Shown here piece after piece: positions 40,320 through 48,450 of a DNA stretch of 64,000 nucleotides (positions are counted from its first letter, which is position 1; each line of letters begins with the position of its first letter). The position numbers and the translations under genes were made by a program. Below the pieces are notes generated by a model. It was given only the letters and a program-made list of their open reading frames with translations. It searched no databases and was not told where the DNA came from. Location of the stretch: positions 3,000,189 to 3,064,188 of the forward strand of contig NZ_LT907782.1 of the NCBI RefSeq assembly GCF_900206265.1. The letters run 5' to 3'. The DNA is from Nitrosomonas ureae (lineage in GTDB: Bacteria > Pseudomonadota > Gammaproteobacteria > Burkholderiales > Nitrosomonadaceae).

Positions 40320-40691
40320 ATGCGTGAAAGAAAGGAAAAAATCACGGTCTATTATGATGGCGCATGTCCCAGTTGTATCAAGGATCGCGAGAACTATGAG
40401 AAGCTAGCTGGAAAAAGTGGGGAAGGTGTATGTTGGTTCGATATCACCGGTCAAGACAACCATTTGCGTGATATCGGAATCGATCCTCGTTTGGCCCTGA
40501 CTCAGTTGCATGTCCGTGATGAACATCAACAAATAGTTTCGGAACTGGATGCTTATATTGTGTTGATGTCCCGTGTATTTCTGCTAAAGCCCCTGGCCTG
40601 GTTTATCGGTTTGCCAGTGATTCGTCCATTGTTGTCGTCACTTTATCATTGGATGGTCAACCGGCGTTTGGAAAAGAGTGGACGCCTGTAG
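40320..40691 (+). CDS. Thiol-disulfide oxidoreductase DCC family protein (DUF393)
   Basis: The 123-residue product has TVYYDGACPSCIKDRENYEK, the family motif with Cys16 and Cys19, and the downstream DITGQDNHLRDIGIDPRLAL. A C-terminal hydrophobic segment (LLKPLAWFIGLPVIRPLLSS) is usual for the family. It is a predicted redox protein with a C-x2-C site; no substrate is known. Confidence 0.88.
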   Translation: MRERKEKITVYYDGACPSCIKDRENYEKLAGKSGEGVCWFDITGQDNHLRDIGIDPRLALTQLHVRDEHQQIVSELDAYIVLMSRVFLLKPLAWFIGLPVIRPLLSSLYHWMVNRRLEKSGRL

Positions 40692-41056
40692 ATGGATGAG
40701 AAACGATATTCCAGATGAAGGCGGTGTGAAATGTATATCGGGGATAAAAACCGGTGCAAAGCAAGCGGAATAGGCCAGTCGCACTCCTGCATGGTGTTGC
40801 AAGTAACGCTACGCGTTAGTGGCATTTCGTTAAGCACATAGCCACTTGACTAACGATCGGCCGCTCCTTCGTCCGAATCTGCGCGGACACGGGGAATTCC
40901 TTTGGCGCCGCCCGGCCTGCAATCGATGATTGGAGTTAGAATATTGTCGGTATGTCTCGTCAGGATAAATATAGAAATAAGAGCTTATTTTTAAATATGC
41001 AATGCCTTGTATCGATATATTCTCAAATCACGTTAAACTAACTTGGATTAATTGCT
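40692..41056. other. Intergenic region with a GC-rich patch
   Basis: No intact gene is seen. A GC-rich stretch (about 40850-40945) sits in otherwise AT-rich DNA and is bounded by CTAAC and GTTAG with nearby CTCC/GGAG. That loosely recalls an integron attC site, but the required core-site consensus is not met. The rest is plain. Confidence 0.4.
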
Positions 41057-41734
41057 ATGAATACTCATGCAAGAAAAACGATTGGCTTTATATGTTCTAT
41101 TTTAGTTCTGGGATTAACGGTATTAAATCCGGCTCCGGTGCAAAGTAATCCCATTTATTATGGCATGGTGGATAGGGATACCAGTATTTTGGTAAAAGTT
41201 GAACCAGGTAATTCTTATCACATTGATAGTGGCACACTTTCGATACCCGGGGTCGTTTTGTTTGATCAACACGCCAACAAGACGTGGTATCACAAAATTA
41301 AGTTACAGTATGATCCGGATATTGATGCGAGCTGACGCAGTTTCATTTAATGAAAATATCGTAGAGCAGGTGGATCTTGTCATGACGGGCGAGCAGCCCG
41401 TTCAGGTTTTTCTTAAATTAAGCGGATATTTCAACTATTCATGCGGAAATGTTCTCATTGTTAACCACGGACGAGCAAAATATATGGATAAACCGCAATA
41501 TGTCTCGCGATTCGAAGTAACAGTGTCATCTTACAATCAATTCTCGGGAAGTGAGGTAGAAGCTCCCTGTAGACAGATGGCAAGCTATATACACTCGTCC
41601 TGCCGCTGGAAGTGTATGATTTATCGGCTGGTGCTTATGAATATGCAGTCAATGGCGCACATACAGGAACGTTTGAATTGAAGAGCAAAAATGCTGTGCC
41701 GGATGATTTGTTAAAAGTTCAAAGTGAAAATTGA
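41057..41734 (+). pseudogene. Frameshifted secreted protein with two compensating indels
   Basis: The gene starts MNTHARKTIGFICSILVLG with a signal peptide to about VQS (residue 31). The frame from 41057 runs into a TGA at 41333-41335. Continuation lies one frame over (AVSFNENIVEQVDLVMTGEQ, then YFNYSCGNVLIVNHGR) from about 41334 to 41585. It then returns to the first frame (LYTLVLPLEVYDLSAGAY, ending with GTFEL-type strand and TGA at 41732-41734). The re-joined product would be about 225 residues, a beta-rich exported protein of unknown family. Either a decayed gene or two sequencing errors. Confidence 0.7.
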
Positions 41735-41927
41735 TTCTGTCGGTTATTTTGAATTTTTGTTTTTGCTTACAATGTAAATCCACCTTTTTTGTGTAGTGTT
41801 CGAACAAGGATAGTGTGGTCTGCGTACCGTGATCTGTCGGCTTACATTTGATTCTGGAGAGCTCTAATTCAAGATCATTCAGCGTTTTCTGCGGTTATTG
41901 TTCTATTCCTATCCTTCAATCTATATT
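41735..41927. other. Intergenic region after the frameshifted secreted gene
   Basis: This AT-rich stretch has no coding frame with recognisable content, and no strong hairpin or repeat was seen. Confidence 0.4.
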
Positions 41928-42095
41928 TTATGAAATTCTAGACGCCACGAATTTTGCACGCTTCATGAGCATCATTTTAGTTTCAACGTAGCTGCAAACC
42001 ATTCGGAACGATTGCCAATAGATTGAATGATTTTTGGCTCGAATCTCACGAGAAATGTCCCGCGGGACACTGCTATTTTCCAGCCATTTGCTCAT
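41928..42095 (-). CDS. Possible small protein, unrecognised
   Basis: From ATG 42095, preceded by a good TGAGGA six bases upstream, a 55-codon frame encodes MSKWLENSSVPRDISREIRA and ends MKRAKFVASRIS. It is basic and soluble with no known family. It lies divergent from the UlaG-like gene. The ribosome site argues for a gene, the lack of homologous features against. A perfect 14-bp palindrome lies within its first codons. Confidence 0.35.
   Translation of the reverse strand: MSKWLENSSVPRDISREIRAKNHSIYWQSFRMVCSYVETKMMLMKRAKFVASRIS
42056..42069. repeat. 14-bp palindrome TGTCCCGCGGGACA
   Basis: The palindrome TGTCCCGCGGGACA is a perfect GC-rich dyad about 65-80 bases upstream of the UlaG-like gene. 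It could be an operator for a dimeric regulator. It also lies inside the small ORF 41928-42095, so codon constraints do not explain its symmetry. Confidence 0.45.
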
Positions 42096-42133
42096 AATAT
42101 TCCTCATCCAACACAGAAAAGGAGTACATGCCA

Positions 42134-42904
42134 ATGGAATTCACACAAATCCGGAACGCAACCGTCAAGATTAGCTATGCAGGGAAGAAAATACTGATCG
42201 ATCCTTGGCTGGCAGAAAAAGGGGCAGTGCCGGGATTTGGCGGGACGATCAATGAACACATCCGCAATCCGACGGCTGAACTGCCGATTCCTGTCAAACA
42301 AATCGTTGATGTGGATGCGGTTATTTTAACGCACGATCATCCCGATCATTGGGATGATACAGCCAGGAACGCCATCCCCAAAGATATGCTATTTTTCGTG
42401 CAGCACGAAAAAGACGCGCAAGCGGTGAGGTTGGCGGGGTTTAGTAATATTCGTGTACTTGGTGAAAGTAATGATTATGAGGGCATTACGCTGATCAAAA
42501 CACCGGGCCAGCACGGCAAACCTAGGGTGCTGGAAGACATGAAAGCGTTGCTTGGGGAAGTCAGTGGCGTCATTCTCAAGCACCCGGATGAGAAAACGTT
42601 TTACATTGCCGGGGATACGGTCTGGTGTCAGGCGGTCGAAGATAGCCTGAAGAAATACCATCCTGACATCGTTGTCCTGAATAGTTGCGATGCTCAAGTC
42701 ATTGGCAACGAATCGATCATCATGGGCAAGCAGGACATTTACGAAGTCTATAAAGCCGCGCCTGAGGCTACGATCATTGCCAGCCATATGGAAGCGGTGA
42801 ACCATGCTACGTTATCCAGGAAGGAATTGCGTGAATTTCTGAACGAAAAGGCAATGACGCAACGGGTACGGGTCCCTGAGGATGGTGAATCTTATACCTT
42901 CTGA
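42134..42904 (+). CDS. UlaG-like MBL-fold metallo-hydrolase
   Basis: Metallo-beta-lactamase-fold hydrolase with THDHPDHWD, the H-x-H-x-D-H metal site (His67, His69, Asp71, His72 from ATG 42134), preceded by ILIDPWLAEKGAVPGFGG and followed by IAGDTVW, where the aspartate bridges metals, and SHMEAVNH. The closest known type is the UlaG-like COG2220 group; substrate unknown. GGAG at 42121-42124 is nine bases from ATG 42134, while ATG 42128 adds two residues. Confidence 0.88.
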   Translation: MEFTQIRNATVKISYAGKKILIDPWLAEKGAVPGFGGTINEHIRNPTAELPIPVKQIVDVDAVILTHDHPDHWDDTARNAIPKDMLFFVQHEKDAQAVRLAGFSNIRVLGESNDYEGITLIKTPGQHGKPRVLEDMKALLGEVSGVILKHPDEKTFYIAGDTVWCQAVEDSLKKYHPDIVVLNSCDAQVIGNESIIMGKQDIYEVYKAAPEATIIASHMEAVNHATLSRKELREFLNEKAMTQRVRVPEDGESYTF

Positions 42905-42965
42905 TTCAAGGCTGGAGTGAACGATAAATCAGTCTTGTCAGATGTTTCATTTCTTAATATTGTCT

Positions 42966-43106
42966 GAGACCTTTGCACGGTGTCATGAGCGGTACGAGAA
43001 TAAGGCAAAAATTTGCGAAAAAGCGGAGTTTACACGGGGTAAATGAGCATTTTTCGCGAATTTTTAACGCAATTATCGTGCCGCGTAATAACCGTGCAAA
43101 GGTCTC
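42966..43106. mobile_element. 141-bp MITE with 16-bp perfect terminal inverted repeats (IS5-like ends)
   Basis: Ends GAGACCTTTGCACGGT (42966-42981) and ACCGTGCAAAGGTCTC (43091-43106) are perfect complements. TGTCT flanks both sides (42961-42965 and 43107-43111), consistent with a 5-base target duplication. The interior forms a further long hairpin (ATTTGCGAAAAA / ATTTTTCGCGAAT region) and carries no ORF. Ends starting GAGACCTTTGCA are typical of IS5-family elements, so this is a non-autonomous derivative. Confidence 0.75.
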
Positions 43107-43182
43107 TGTCTAAGTATTTACGAGTATCCGTTATAAGACGCTATCTGAACAGTGAAAACGATTTAATCAGCGAGGTTTTGTC

Positions 43183-44151
43183 ATGTCTGTTCCATTAGTT
43201 GCAGTTATTGCCTTTAACCATTTCAGTCCTTTCCACTTGTCAGTGCCGTGCATTATTTTCGGCGATCTCTTACATGATCAGAAATTATTTGAACTCAGGA
43301 TCTATGCCGATGAATCCGGAACACTACGCTCGAATGAGGGGTTGAGTGTTGAATCATCACTGAGCGTGGATGAATTGGCGCAAGCTGATATCATTATCGT
43401 ACCTTCATGGCGGGATCCTGACGAAAAACCAGACCAGTCAATGCTGGATGCCTTGGTGGCGGCATATGCGCGCGGCAGTCAGATTGTCGGGCTGTGTCTG
43501 GGCACTTATGTGCTTGCCTATGCCGGTTTATTGAAGAATCACAAAGCTGCTACACATTGGGAGTTTGAACAGGATTTCATCCGTCGTTTTCCTGATGTAA
43601 AACTGGACTGCAACGCATTGTATGTCGATGATAATCGCTTGATCACTTCCGCAGGAACAGCAGCCGGTCTCGACTGTTGTTTATACTTGGTTCGTCAGCA
43701 TTACGGCAGCATGATCGCCAACAAACTGGCCAGACGCATGGTGATTCCTCCTTACAGAGAGGGTGGTCAGGCGCAATTTATCGAAAGGCCTGTTCCTGTT
43801 TCAACGCAGGACATCAGAATCAATACGCTTCTGGATTACTTGAGAAATAATTTAAATCGCGCGCATGGTTTGAACGAACTGGCGCAGTATAGCAAGATGA
43901 GCCGACGTACCTTCACGCGGCAATTTTACAAGGCTACGGGAATGTCTGTGGGTGAATGGCTGATAGCAGAACGCATACAGCGAAGTCAGGAGTTGCTGGA
44001 ATCCACTTCCTTGCCGATCGATATCATTGCAGCGCAGGTGGGTTTTCAATCTGCCACATCATTGCGCCAGCATTTCAAGCACAGGCTTGATGTAACGCCC
44101 AGTGAATGGCGAAAAACCTTTCAGGGCAAACATGTGACAATAGCTAATTAA
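43183..44151 (+). CDS. GlxA-type transcriptional regulator (DJ-1/PfpI + AraC)
   Basis: The 322-residue product has an N-terminal DJ-1/PfpI domain (about 1-190) with the elbow IVGLCLGTYVLAYAG and GTAAGLDCCLYLV, and a C-terminal AraC-family DNA-binding domain (about 215-320) with LNELAQYSKMSRRTFTRQF and VGFQSATSLRQHFKHR. Such regulators sense small metabolites and activate neighbouring genes. The MITE lies just upstream, so its promoter may have been changed by insertion. Confidence 0.93.
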   Translation: MSVPLVAVIAFNHFSPFHLSVPCIIFGDLLHDQKLFELRIYADESGTLRSNEGLSVESSLSVDELAQADIIIVPSWRDPDEKPDQSMLDALVAAYARGSQIVGLCLGTYVLAYAGLLKNHKAATHWEFEQDFIRRFPDVKLDCNALYVDDNRLITSAGTAAGLDCCLYLVRQHYGSMIANKLARRMVIPPYREGGQAQFIERPVPVSTQDIRINTLLDYLRNNLNRAHGLNELAQYSKMSRRTFTRQFYKATGMSVGEWLIAERIQRSQELLESTSLPIDIIAAQVGFQSATSLRQHFKHRLDVTPSEWRKTFQGKHVTIAN

Positions 44152-44206
44152 TAATCGAGCGAGTCACTTTTTTCTTTTATCTATATCATTTTTTGGAGAG
44201 TTATCT

Positions 44207-45001
44207 ATTGTAGGCTATGTTGATGAGGTCGCCATTCCTTACGATCGTGATCTGGGCCCTGTACTTTTTGACCGCTATGGTTTAGACACCGCGCGACGTA
44301 TTGCGGAACAATCGCCCCGCGATGTGCTTGAGATCGCTGCGGGCACCGGCATTGTCACCCGGCACTTGCGTAACTTGCTGGCCAAAGATGCCCACTTGAC
44401 TGCGATTGACGTCAGCGACTCGATGATGGATCTTGCGCGCACAAAATTTCTTCCCGATGAGCAGGTTATGTTCCAAAATGCAGATGCCACCTTGCTGCCG
44501 TTCAATGATGAAACATTCGATACGGTAGTGTATCAGTTCGGGATCATGTTTTTCGATCAAGCAACGGCGTTTCGGGAGGTGCATCGGGTGCTGAGGCGCA
44601 TAGGTCGTTACCTGTTCCGTGTCTGGGATTCGGAGCGGTACAATCCATTCGCCAGTTTGAGCTTTGGGGTATTAAAGCAATTCTTTCCGTCGAATCCGCC
44701 CCGATTTCTGTTCGACCCTGTTTCCTGCCATCAAATAGATCCGCTCAAAGAACAACTGATACATATTGGCTTTGATCCCATCGTGATCTCGGTTCAGCGC
44801 CACGTATACGATATTTTCGATGTGTCGGCCTTCGCGCGCGCACTCGTGTACTCTCCGGTTATTTTTGAAATAAGAGATCACGGCGGCGTTGATCCTGAGG
44901 AGATCGTGGAGGCATTAACGGCAGCATTTAAAAAAGAATATGGCTCAAATCCGCTACGTTATCCGATGCAGGCCATACTGTTCGAAACGGAAAAGCGTTA
45001 A
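44207..45001 (+). CDS. Class I SAM-dependent methyltransferase, probable ATT start
   Basis: The conserved N-terminus, GYVDEVAIPYDRDLGPVLF, is encoded before the first conventional start codon (GTG 44324). The frame is open from 44144 with no ATG, GTG or TTG before that GTG. The best start is ATT 44207, six bases after GGAGAG (44195-44200), giving 264 residues. SAM motif I is VLEIAAGTGIVTRHL, followed by LTAIDVSDSMMDLA and RVLRRIGRYLFRVWD. ATT starts are rare (infC is the best-known case). A mutated ATG is the alternative, which would make it a silenced gene. Confidence 0.8.
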   Translation: MVGYVDEVAIPYDRDLGPVLFDRYGLDTARRIAEQSPRDVLEIAAGTGIVTRHLRNLLAKDAHLTAIDVSDSMMDLARTKFLPDEQVMFQNADATLLPFNDETFDTVVYQFGIMFFDQATAFREVHRVLRRIGRYLFRVWDSERYNPFASLSFGVLKQFFPSNPPRFLFDPVSCHQIDPLKEQLIHIGFDPIVISVQRHVYDIFDVSAFARALVYSPVIFEIRDHGGVDPEEIVEALTAAFKKEYGSNPLRYPMQAILFETEKR

Positions 45002-45170
45002 GTTTCGATGTGCTGTCATGCTCTTGCTCAAAGAAGAGCCAATGGGCATTCAGCGATTCCTGGGAATGTCTAAAAGTAATCAGTCATCAATCAAAGATTG
45101 AGAAGTTTTGGTAAAAGTGCTTTACGGCGTATCCACTAACCATAACACGATCACCGTTGTTTTTACTTTG

Positions 45171-45356
45171 TACCTGGATGGATGGCATGGAAGCGTGCCA
45201 TAAAAACAATAAACCCCGAGTTACCCGGTTGGTATTAGCGCAGCATGACACTGTGCGTATTCGTAGAACCATTGTCACAGGCATCTGTAGGTATGATTTC
45301 CCTCTGGATGTGATCGCAAACCGGACAAGTCAGTGTGTATTGAGGAATGACAGCAT
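45171..45356 (-). pseudogene. Decayed GDCCVxC-type (heavy-metal-associated) small protein gene
   Basis: On the minus strand, right after the ACR3-type gene stop (TAAATG), one frame reads VIPQYTLTCPVCDHIQREI followed by IPTDAC, and the next reads FYEYAQCHAALIPTG, then a TAA at 45221-45223, then LGVYCFYGTLPCHPS. The pattern LTCPxC...PTDAC...FYEC..C..L...CCVxCSYG..PCPP is that of GDCCVxC-domain proteins. A frameshift near the start, one near 45270, and the internal stop show decay. It was probably the last gene of the crcB operon. Confidence 0.65.
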
Positions 45357-46349
45357 TTATGAAGGATTTCTTTTGATAACAGCGATGGATACCTCACTAA
45401 ACAAGCGATTCGGTAACCACCACAGATAGAGCACCATCCCAAACAACTCAACCAGCGACTGGAACACGATGATCACCGCGGTTGCCTCCCAGCCGGCCGG
45501 CAGTGCCAGCGCGAATGGCAACACCACAAAAGAATTGCGTGTACCGAGACTGAAAGCCAGCGTACGTCCGGAAGTCATCGGCAGCCGCAGTACCCGGGTA
45601 AGCAGGCGTGCAATCAGTGCTGCAACCAGTAAAAAGCCCGCAAAAACGGGCAGCACCGTCAGCAGCAATGGCGCAGCGTGGCGCACTGTGCCCACTTGCG
45701 CTCCGGCGATCAGAAACACCACCACCGCGAGCAAAGGCACGGGCCACCAGCCCAGGCGTTCACGCCAGATCGCGCGTGCGGGTTTGGCTTCGATCCAGTA
45801 TTCCGTGAATACCGCAACCAGTAGCGGTACGCCGATCAAAGTGAGCGCGGCGGGCAGCATGTCTTCGATTCGCAGCGCGGCGTTGAAATCCGCAGCCGGC
45901 AGCATCAGCCACAGATAAACTGGTAACAACAGCAACTGCGCCAGCAGGTTCAGCGGCGTGACGGCAACCGCCCGCGCCGTGTTACCACGTCCAAGCTGTG
46001 CGAAGGTGATAAACCAGTCGGTACAGGGTACCAGGAGCACCAGCAGCACACCGAGTTGCAAGGCCGGGTCAGCGGGTAACCATTGCAGAATGAACCAGAT
46101 CACCAATGGAATCAGCAGGAAGTTGCCGGTCATTACAGCAAGCACGAAACGCCGGTCGCCAAAGGCATCGCGGATATGCAGCAGCGGCACTTGCACGAAG
46201 GTGGCGTAAAGCAGTGCAGCCAGTACCGGCCACAGTAAAGCTTCCAGATGCGACCCGATACCGGGCCAGGTACTGCCCAGCGCCAACCCGACAACGATGG
46301 CGGCGAGATAGAGCCAGACCTGATGCCGTTCAAGCGTCAAGCGATCCAT
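45357..46349 (-). CDS. ACR3/BASS-superfamily permease (arsenical or related anion exporter)
   Basis: The 330-residue product from ATG 46349 (overlapping the MFS stop by one base) has ten hydrophobic spans and the fold pattern of bile-acid/arsenite transporters: VLLVLLVPCTDWFITFAQLG near the TM4 cysteine, and RTLAFSLGTRNSFVVLPFAL later. ACR3 exports arsenite, but several relatives carry other anions. No arsR or arsC is nearby, so the substrate is inferred. An upstream in-frame start (46439) would add residues shared with the MFS gene and is unlikely. GC-rich like its neighbours. Confidence 0.8.
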   Translation of the reverse strand: MDRLTLERHQVWLYLAAIVVGLALGSTWPGIGSHLEALLWPVLAALLYATFVQVPLLHIRDAFGDRRFVLAVMTGNFLLIPLVIWFILQWLPADPALQLGVLLVLLVPCTDWFITFAQLGRGNTARAVAVTPLNLLAQLLLLPVYLWLMLPAADFNAALRIEDMLPAALTLIGVPLLVAVFTEYWIEAKPARAIWRERLGWWPVPLLAVVVFLIAGAQVGTVRHAAPLLLTVLPVFAGFLLVAALIARLLTRVLRLPMTSGRTLAFSLGTRNSFVVLPFALALPAGWEATAVIIVFQSLVELFGMVLYLWWLPNRLFSEVSIAVIKRNPS

Positions 46350-47587
46350 TAGCCGCGCACCCGCGAGATCAGTAATGTACCGGCCAGCATGAATCCGGCC
46401 GCTAAGGTAAAGGCAAATTCCGGAGAAACCATCGTCCAAACCACGCCGACAGTTGTGCTCGACAGAAATTTGGCCGTTCCGTTAACGGTACCGAGCGCAC
46501 CGATGCTCATCGTCATCGTTTCCGCCCGCACCATGTTTGCGGTCACGGTGGATTCCAGCGCTTCCTGTACGGCTATGTACAAACCGGCGATAAAGAAAAT
46601 GCTGGCAAGCACCGTGATGCTTTCAACTGCGAACCAGAACGCCAGCGCAGCCGACACCGCCGTGGCGACACCCAGGAAATACCCGGCGACAAGGACGGGC
46701 AAATGGCCAATATGATCGGCCAGCCATCCCACCGGCCAGGAAACGGTAACCTGCACGACGTTGCGCCATACATACAGCAATCCCGCCACCTGCGCCGCTT
46801 GCACTACACCCATCGACGGAGTGAGCAGCGTGGTGGCCGCCAAGATCAACAACGCATGGGAAAAATCGCCGATGCCAAAGACACCCACCGCGCCTAGGTA
46901 TCGTTTGAAACGTACCGGCAATCCGCGCAGCGTGCTGAAAAACTTCAGCACCGGATTCGGCGAGTGCTGCGGATCCTTGACCAGCCACAGAAACGCCAGC
47001 ACCGCCAGCACGCCGGGAATAACCGACAACCACAATACGAAGCGGAACGGCCCGGCAGCATCCTCCCAGTGCCAATCTTGTGCCAATCCCAGCAATGCCA
47101 CACCCAGCAGAGGGCCAAGCACCGCGCCCACTGAGTCTGCCGCGCGATGAAAGCCGAAGGCGCGTCCACGCGTAGCCGGGCTTATCGCCTGAATCACAAT
47201 GGCGTCGCGCAACGGGCTGCGCAAACCCTTGCCGAACCACGACACCATGCGTCCAAGCAGGATGAACAACCACCCTGAGGATAGCGCAATCAATATCTGG
47301 CCAACCGGCGTCAATCCGTAACCGATCAGTACAAGCAGCTTACGGTGCCCGAGTTTGTCGGCGATGTAGCCCGAAACCATTTTGGTAAAACTCGCCACCG
47401 CATCTGCAATGCCTTCGATAAAACCCAGCATCGCCGCCGGAATGCCGAGTACCACGAGAAAACCCGGTAAAATAACCGTGGTTGTCTCGTAGCAAAAATC
47501 GCCCAGCGCGCTGGTAATGCCCGCACCCGCGACCGTGCGGTTAAACCAGCCTTTCGCATCGGCTGCTTGAATATCGTTTTCCGGCAT
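46349..47587 (-). CDS. Major facilitator superfamily transporter
   Basis: The 412-residue product has twelve likely spans and MFS motif-like segments DKLGHRKLLVLIGYG (after TM2) and RMVSWFGKGLRSPLRDA. It belongs to a group often beside metal or drug resistance genes. Its start overlaps the DUF190 stop (TGATG) and its stop overlaps the next start (TAATG), so all are one transcription unit. GC-rich codons (for example a 60% G+C line at 46981) contrast with flanking genes. Confidence 0.88.
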   Translation of the reverse strand: MPENDIQAADAKGWFNRTVAGAGITSALGDFCYETTTVILPGFLVVLGIPAAMLGFIEGIADAVASFTKMVSGYIADKLGHRKLLVLIGYGLTPVGQILIALSSGWLFILLGRMVSWFGKGLRSPLRDAIVIQAISPATRGRAFGFHRAADSVGAVLGPLLGVALLGLAQDWHWEDAAGPFRFVLWLSVIPGVLAVLAFLWLVKDPQHSPNPVLKFFSTLRGLPVRFKRYLGAVGVFGIGDFSHALLILAATTLLTPSMGVVQAAQVAGLLYVWRNVVQVTVSWPVGWLADHIGHLPVLVAGYFLGVATAVSAALAFWFAVESITVLASIFFIAGLYIAVQEALESTVTANMVRAETMTMSIGALGTVNGTAKFLSSTTVGVVWTMVSPEFAFTLAAGFMLAGTLLISRVRG

Positions 47588-47904
47588 CAGGTTTCTCCGG
47601 TCATACCGAACTCGATCGGTGTTTTGACGTAGAACACTTTCACGCCTTCCCGCTTTAGGTGCGCGAACATGCGTTCCGTCTGCTGTTCACTGGCAGCCAT
47701 TGTCACTTCGAGCGGTTGATCGGCCAGTTCAAAAAAATGTGCGGAGTGCAGCTTGCGATCATGCCCAAAGCCTTCAGCGGCAACAATCAGCGTCGCGCCC
47801 GCAATATCCAGTTTCATGGCTGCTTGCACCAACCATTCCCCTAACGGCATGTGATTGTGCTTGCGGTCTTGCTGGGTGAAAAAAGTCAATTGATAGCCTT
47901 TCAT
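47587..47904 (-). CDS. DUF190 protein (PII-like, CrcB-associated)
   Basis: The 105-residue product begins MKGYQLTFFTQQDRKHNHMP, has ATLIVAAEGFGHDRKLHSAH and a FFELADQPLEVTM strand, matching DUF190. DUF190 proteins have a PII-like ferredoxin fold and are commonly encoded next to crcB, probably modulating ion transport. A strong AAGGAG precedes the ATG. Confidence 0.9.
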   Translation of the reverse strand: MKGYQLTFFTQQDRKHNHMPLGEWLVQAAMKLDIAGATLIVAAEGFGHDRKLHSAHFFELADQPLEVTMAASEQQTERMFAHLKREGVKVFYVKTPIEFGMTGET

Positions 47905-47920
47905 GGCATTCTCCTTGGAG

Positions 47921-48334
47921 TCAGATGGCCTTGAATGCGGAAACGGTCGCCAGCCCCAGCATCGTCATCAGCAAAGAACCGATCACGTGAGCACTGATTG
48001 CGCCGACAGCCCACAGTATGCGCCCTTCCTGGATCAGCACTGTAACCTCGGCGGAAAAAGTGGAAAAGGTAGTCAACCCTCCGAGAAAACCGGTAATTAC
48101 AAGCAAACGCCACTCGGGTGCAAAGCCAGGATGATTGGCAAAAATGGCAAGTGCCACGCCGATCAAGTAACCGCCAATCAGATTTGCCGCCAAGGTGCCC
48201 AGCGGAATGGTCGGGAACAGCGCATTGAGCGACATTCCCAGTAGCCATCTCAGCACAGCTCCGAGCGATGCACCAATACAAATGGCAAATATGGAGTTGA
48301 AAATAAACTTGTCCTTGTTATTGAGAATTTCCAA
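47921..48334 (-). CDS. crcB: Fluoride efflux channel CrcB/Fluc
   Basis: Fluc proteins are dual-topology fluoride channels that lower cytoplasmic fluoride. The 137-residue product has four spans, [31 protein letters not shown] and [13 protein letters not shown], all signatures. The likely start is TTG 48334; no better start is in frame. No fluoride riboswitch was recognised in the leader (48335-48450). It is the first gene of the minus-strand operon. Confidence 0.93.
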   Translation of the reverse strand: MEILNNKDKFIFNSIFAICIGASLGAVLRWLLGMSLNALFPTIPLGTLAANLIGGYLIGVALAIFANHPGFAPEWRLLVITGFLGGLTTFSTFSAEVTVLIQEGRILWAVGAISAHVIGSLLMTMLGLATVSAFKAI

Positions 48335-48450
48335 GAGATGTGCGGAAAAGGAACACGCTGAATCTTTGGAAAAGCAGTATCATGCCTTAATCTTACTATT
48401 ATTTATAGCTGTTAACTGTAGCCTCTAATATTATTTGAAATGAGTAAGTT

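Noticed and set aside
40692..41056. Integron attC site in the GC-rich patch
   Set aside because: CTAAC and GTTAG ends are present but the flanking bases do not fit RYYYAAC and GTTRRRY, and no cassette gene or integrase is near.
45157..45429. Plus-strand 90-codon ORF across the ACR3-type gene end
   Set aside because: It is antisense to the ACR3-type gene and to the GDCCVxC remnant and lacks recognisable content.
48335..48450. Fluoride riboswitch upstream of crcB
   Set aside because: The expected GGCGATGG-type core and pseudoknot partners were not seen on the minus strand leader.
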